From assembly GCA_943372195.1 (NCBI GenBank), contig CALRXS010000017.1:5690-69689 (forward strand): a DNA stretch of 64,000 nucleotides, in the 5' to 3' direction. Both the position numbers and the translations under genes were made by a program. The DNA is from JAEYZM01 sp943372195. GTDB lineage: Bacteria; Bacteroidota; Bacteroidia; Sphingobacteriales; Sphingobacteriaceae. Each line of letters begins with the position of its first letter. Position 1 is the stretch's first letter. Under the pieces are notes generated by a model. The model saw only the letters and a list, made by a program, of their open reading frames with translations. It was not told where the DNA came from and made no database searches. Shown here piece by piece: positions 63,495-64,000 of this stretch.

Positions 63495-63594
63495 ATACAT
63501 CACAATAACGATACAAAAATCAATTAGTATATATTTTTTTGTTTTTAATTATCAGGCGATTAATCGAAAAATAAAAAAATCTTATAGGGAAGGC

Positions 63595-63625
63595 TTTGCA
63601 TAATCAAAAAGCATTTCTACATTTG
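63595..63625 (+). promoter_or_regulatory. rRNA operon promoter P1
   Basis: TTTG (63595-63598), 19-base spacer, TACATTTG (63618-63625) followed by C. This is a perfect match to TTTG-N19-TAnnTTTG. It is 123 bases upstream of an almost identical second promoter. Confidence 0.88.
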
Positions 63626-63717
63626 CAACCCCAACAAATGGTTGGCGAGTATTTGAAAAACATGTTTTAATGAATTGTAGAGGCTTAAAATGGCTTCAGA
63701 ATTATTTTCAAATAAAT

Positions 63718-63748
63718 TTTGCAATACTAAAAAACATTTCTACTTTTG
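63718..63748 (+). promoter_or_regulatory. rRNA operon promoter P2
   Basis: TTTG (63718-63721), 19-base spacer, TACTTTTG (63741-63748) followed by C. The spacer shares CATTTC at its end with P1. Transcription should start near 63755, giving a leader of about 210 bases before 16S. Confidence 0.9.
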
Positions 63749-63754
63749 CAGTCC

Positions 63755-63965
63755 CCAAACGAGGGGTATAAGTAGTAAAAAAAATCAGCAGGGTTGTAAA
63801 AAGTGGTTCGATTCCACGACTGATAGCGAGGTTTAACGAGAGGTTAAACGGAAGTTCTTTGAGATGTACTATGTAGCATAGCGGGCAGAAACACTACGGT
63901 GTTTCAGCCAAGAAAGTCAATAATAAAAAAAATAATCTTAGTTAAGATTAAACTTAAAGTTTTAT
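63755..63965 (+). ncRNA. rRNA leader with boxA-like element
   Basis: The region between P2 and the 16S start has no gene. It contains GTTCTTTGA at 63854-63862, like the boxA antitermination sequence (E. coli rrn TGCTCTTTAAC). Repeated GGTTTAAC/GGTTAAAC at 63830-63850 form short helices. The small hairpin GTGG-TTCGATT-CCAC at 63803-63817 looks like a tRNA T-arm. The 3' end of the leader probably pairs with sequence after 16S for RNase III processing, but that partner is outside the window. Confidence 0.6.
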
Positions 63966-64000
63966 ACAACGGAGAGTTTGATCCTGGCTCAGGATGAACG
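63966..64000 (+). rRNA. rrs: 16S ribosomal RNA, 5' end only
   Basis: The universal 27F site AGAGTTTGATCCTGGCTCAG is at 63973-63992, followed by GATGAACG. By position against E. coli (AGAGTTTG at base 8), 16S begins near 63966. The gene is cut by the window end. Confidence 0.97.

Noticed and set aside
63803..63817. tRNA gene in the rRNA leader
   Set aside because: Only a T-arm-like hairpin is present; no acceptor stem, D-arm or anticodon arm can be built around it.

Overview
The window comes from a low-GC member of the Bacteroidota, not assignable to a genus from sequence alone. The evidence is: two or three secreted proteins with type IX secretion (T9SS) C-terminal sorting domains; promoters of the Bacteroidota type (TTTG-N19-TAnnTTTG); the gene orders parB-DUF5683-dapB-lepB, rpmB-rpmG-DUF4295-ftsY-rimO and bamD-rpoZ-coaBC-DUF4835-recN; the long (about 660 aa) form of IspG; and a bacillithiol gene (bshC). 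It is an ordinary chromosomal region. I see no prophage, insertion sequence, CRISPR array, toxin-antitoxin pair, restriction or defence locus, and no tRNA gene.

Layout. 1-2480: 3' end of parB, then a DUF5683 envelope protein, dapB and lepB. 2551-7289: an Ldh-type dehydrogenase, a strongly expressed T9SS Asp-box protein, and bshC. 7338-10283 (minus): rpmB-rpmG-DUF4295, a terminator, then ftsY-rimO. 10580-17203: acs; a translationally coupled surE/small membrane protein/lpxB/SpoIID operon; a single-domain response regulator; tcdA. 17411-22004: topoisomerase IV parE-parC. 22093-31999: ABC-F ATPase, pirin, a methyltransferase, a KefC/KefF-like pair next to mlaEF, an SDR, and two PspC/LiaF-type membrane proteins. 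32108-35147: ispG and pfkA. 35254-43257: a C5-pathway tetrapyrrole cluster hemA-hemCD-hemB-hemL, a histidine kinase/response regulator pair, then hemE. 43279-52753: a radical SAM protein, envelope proteins, YkuK-like protein, a T9SS Ig-like protein, ettA and clpC. 52855-57181: a T9SS PKD protein followed by a coupled ECF sigma/membrane-anchored beta-barrel/PKD lipoprotein operon. 57231-63460 (minus): fabI, ybjQ-like, recN, DUF4835, coaBC, rpoZ, bamD. 63595-64000: tandem rRNA promoters, a leader with a boxA-like element, and the first bases of a 16S rRNA gene.

The least expected feature is not a gene. At least seven intergenic gaps are largely or completely filled by degenerate tandem repeats with an exact 7-bp period, once preceded by an 8-bp array. 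In several gaps the phase is kept from stop codon to start or stop codon. Between convergent genes the arrays are inverted repeats able to fold as long hairpins. Upstream of parE, hemL and hemE they share one orientation, C-rich units distal and A/T-rich units next to the ATG. They resemble the heptanucleotide STRR repeats known from filamentous cyanobacteria. Second in interest are the sigma/beta-barrel/PKD operon and the two-component system inside the heme cluster.
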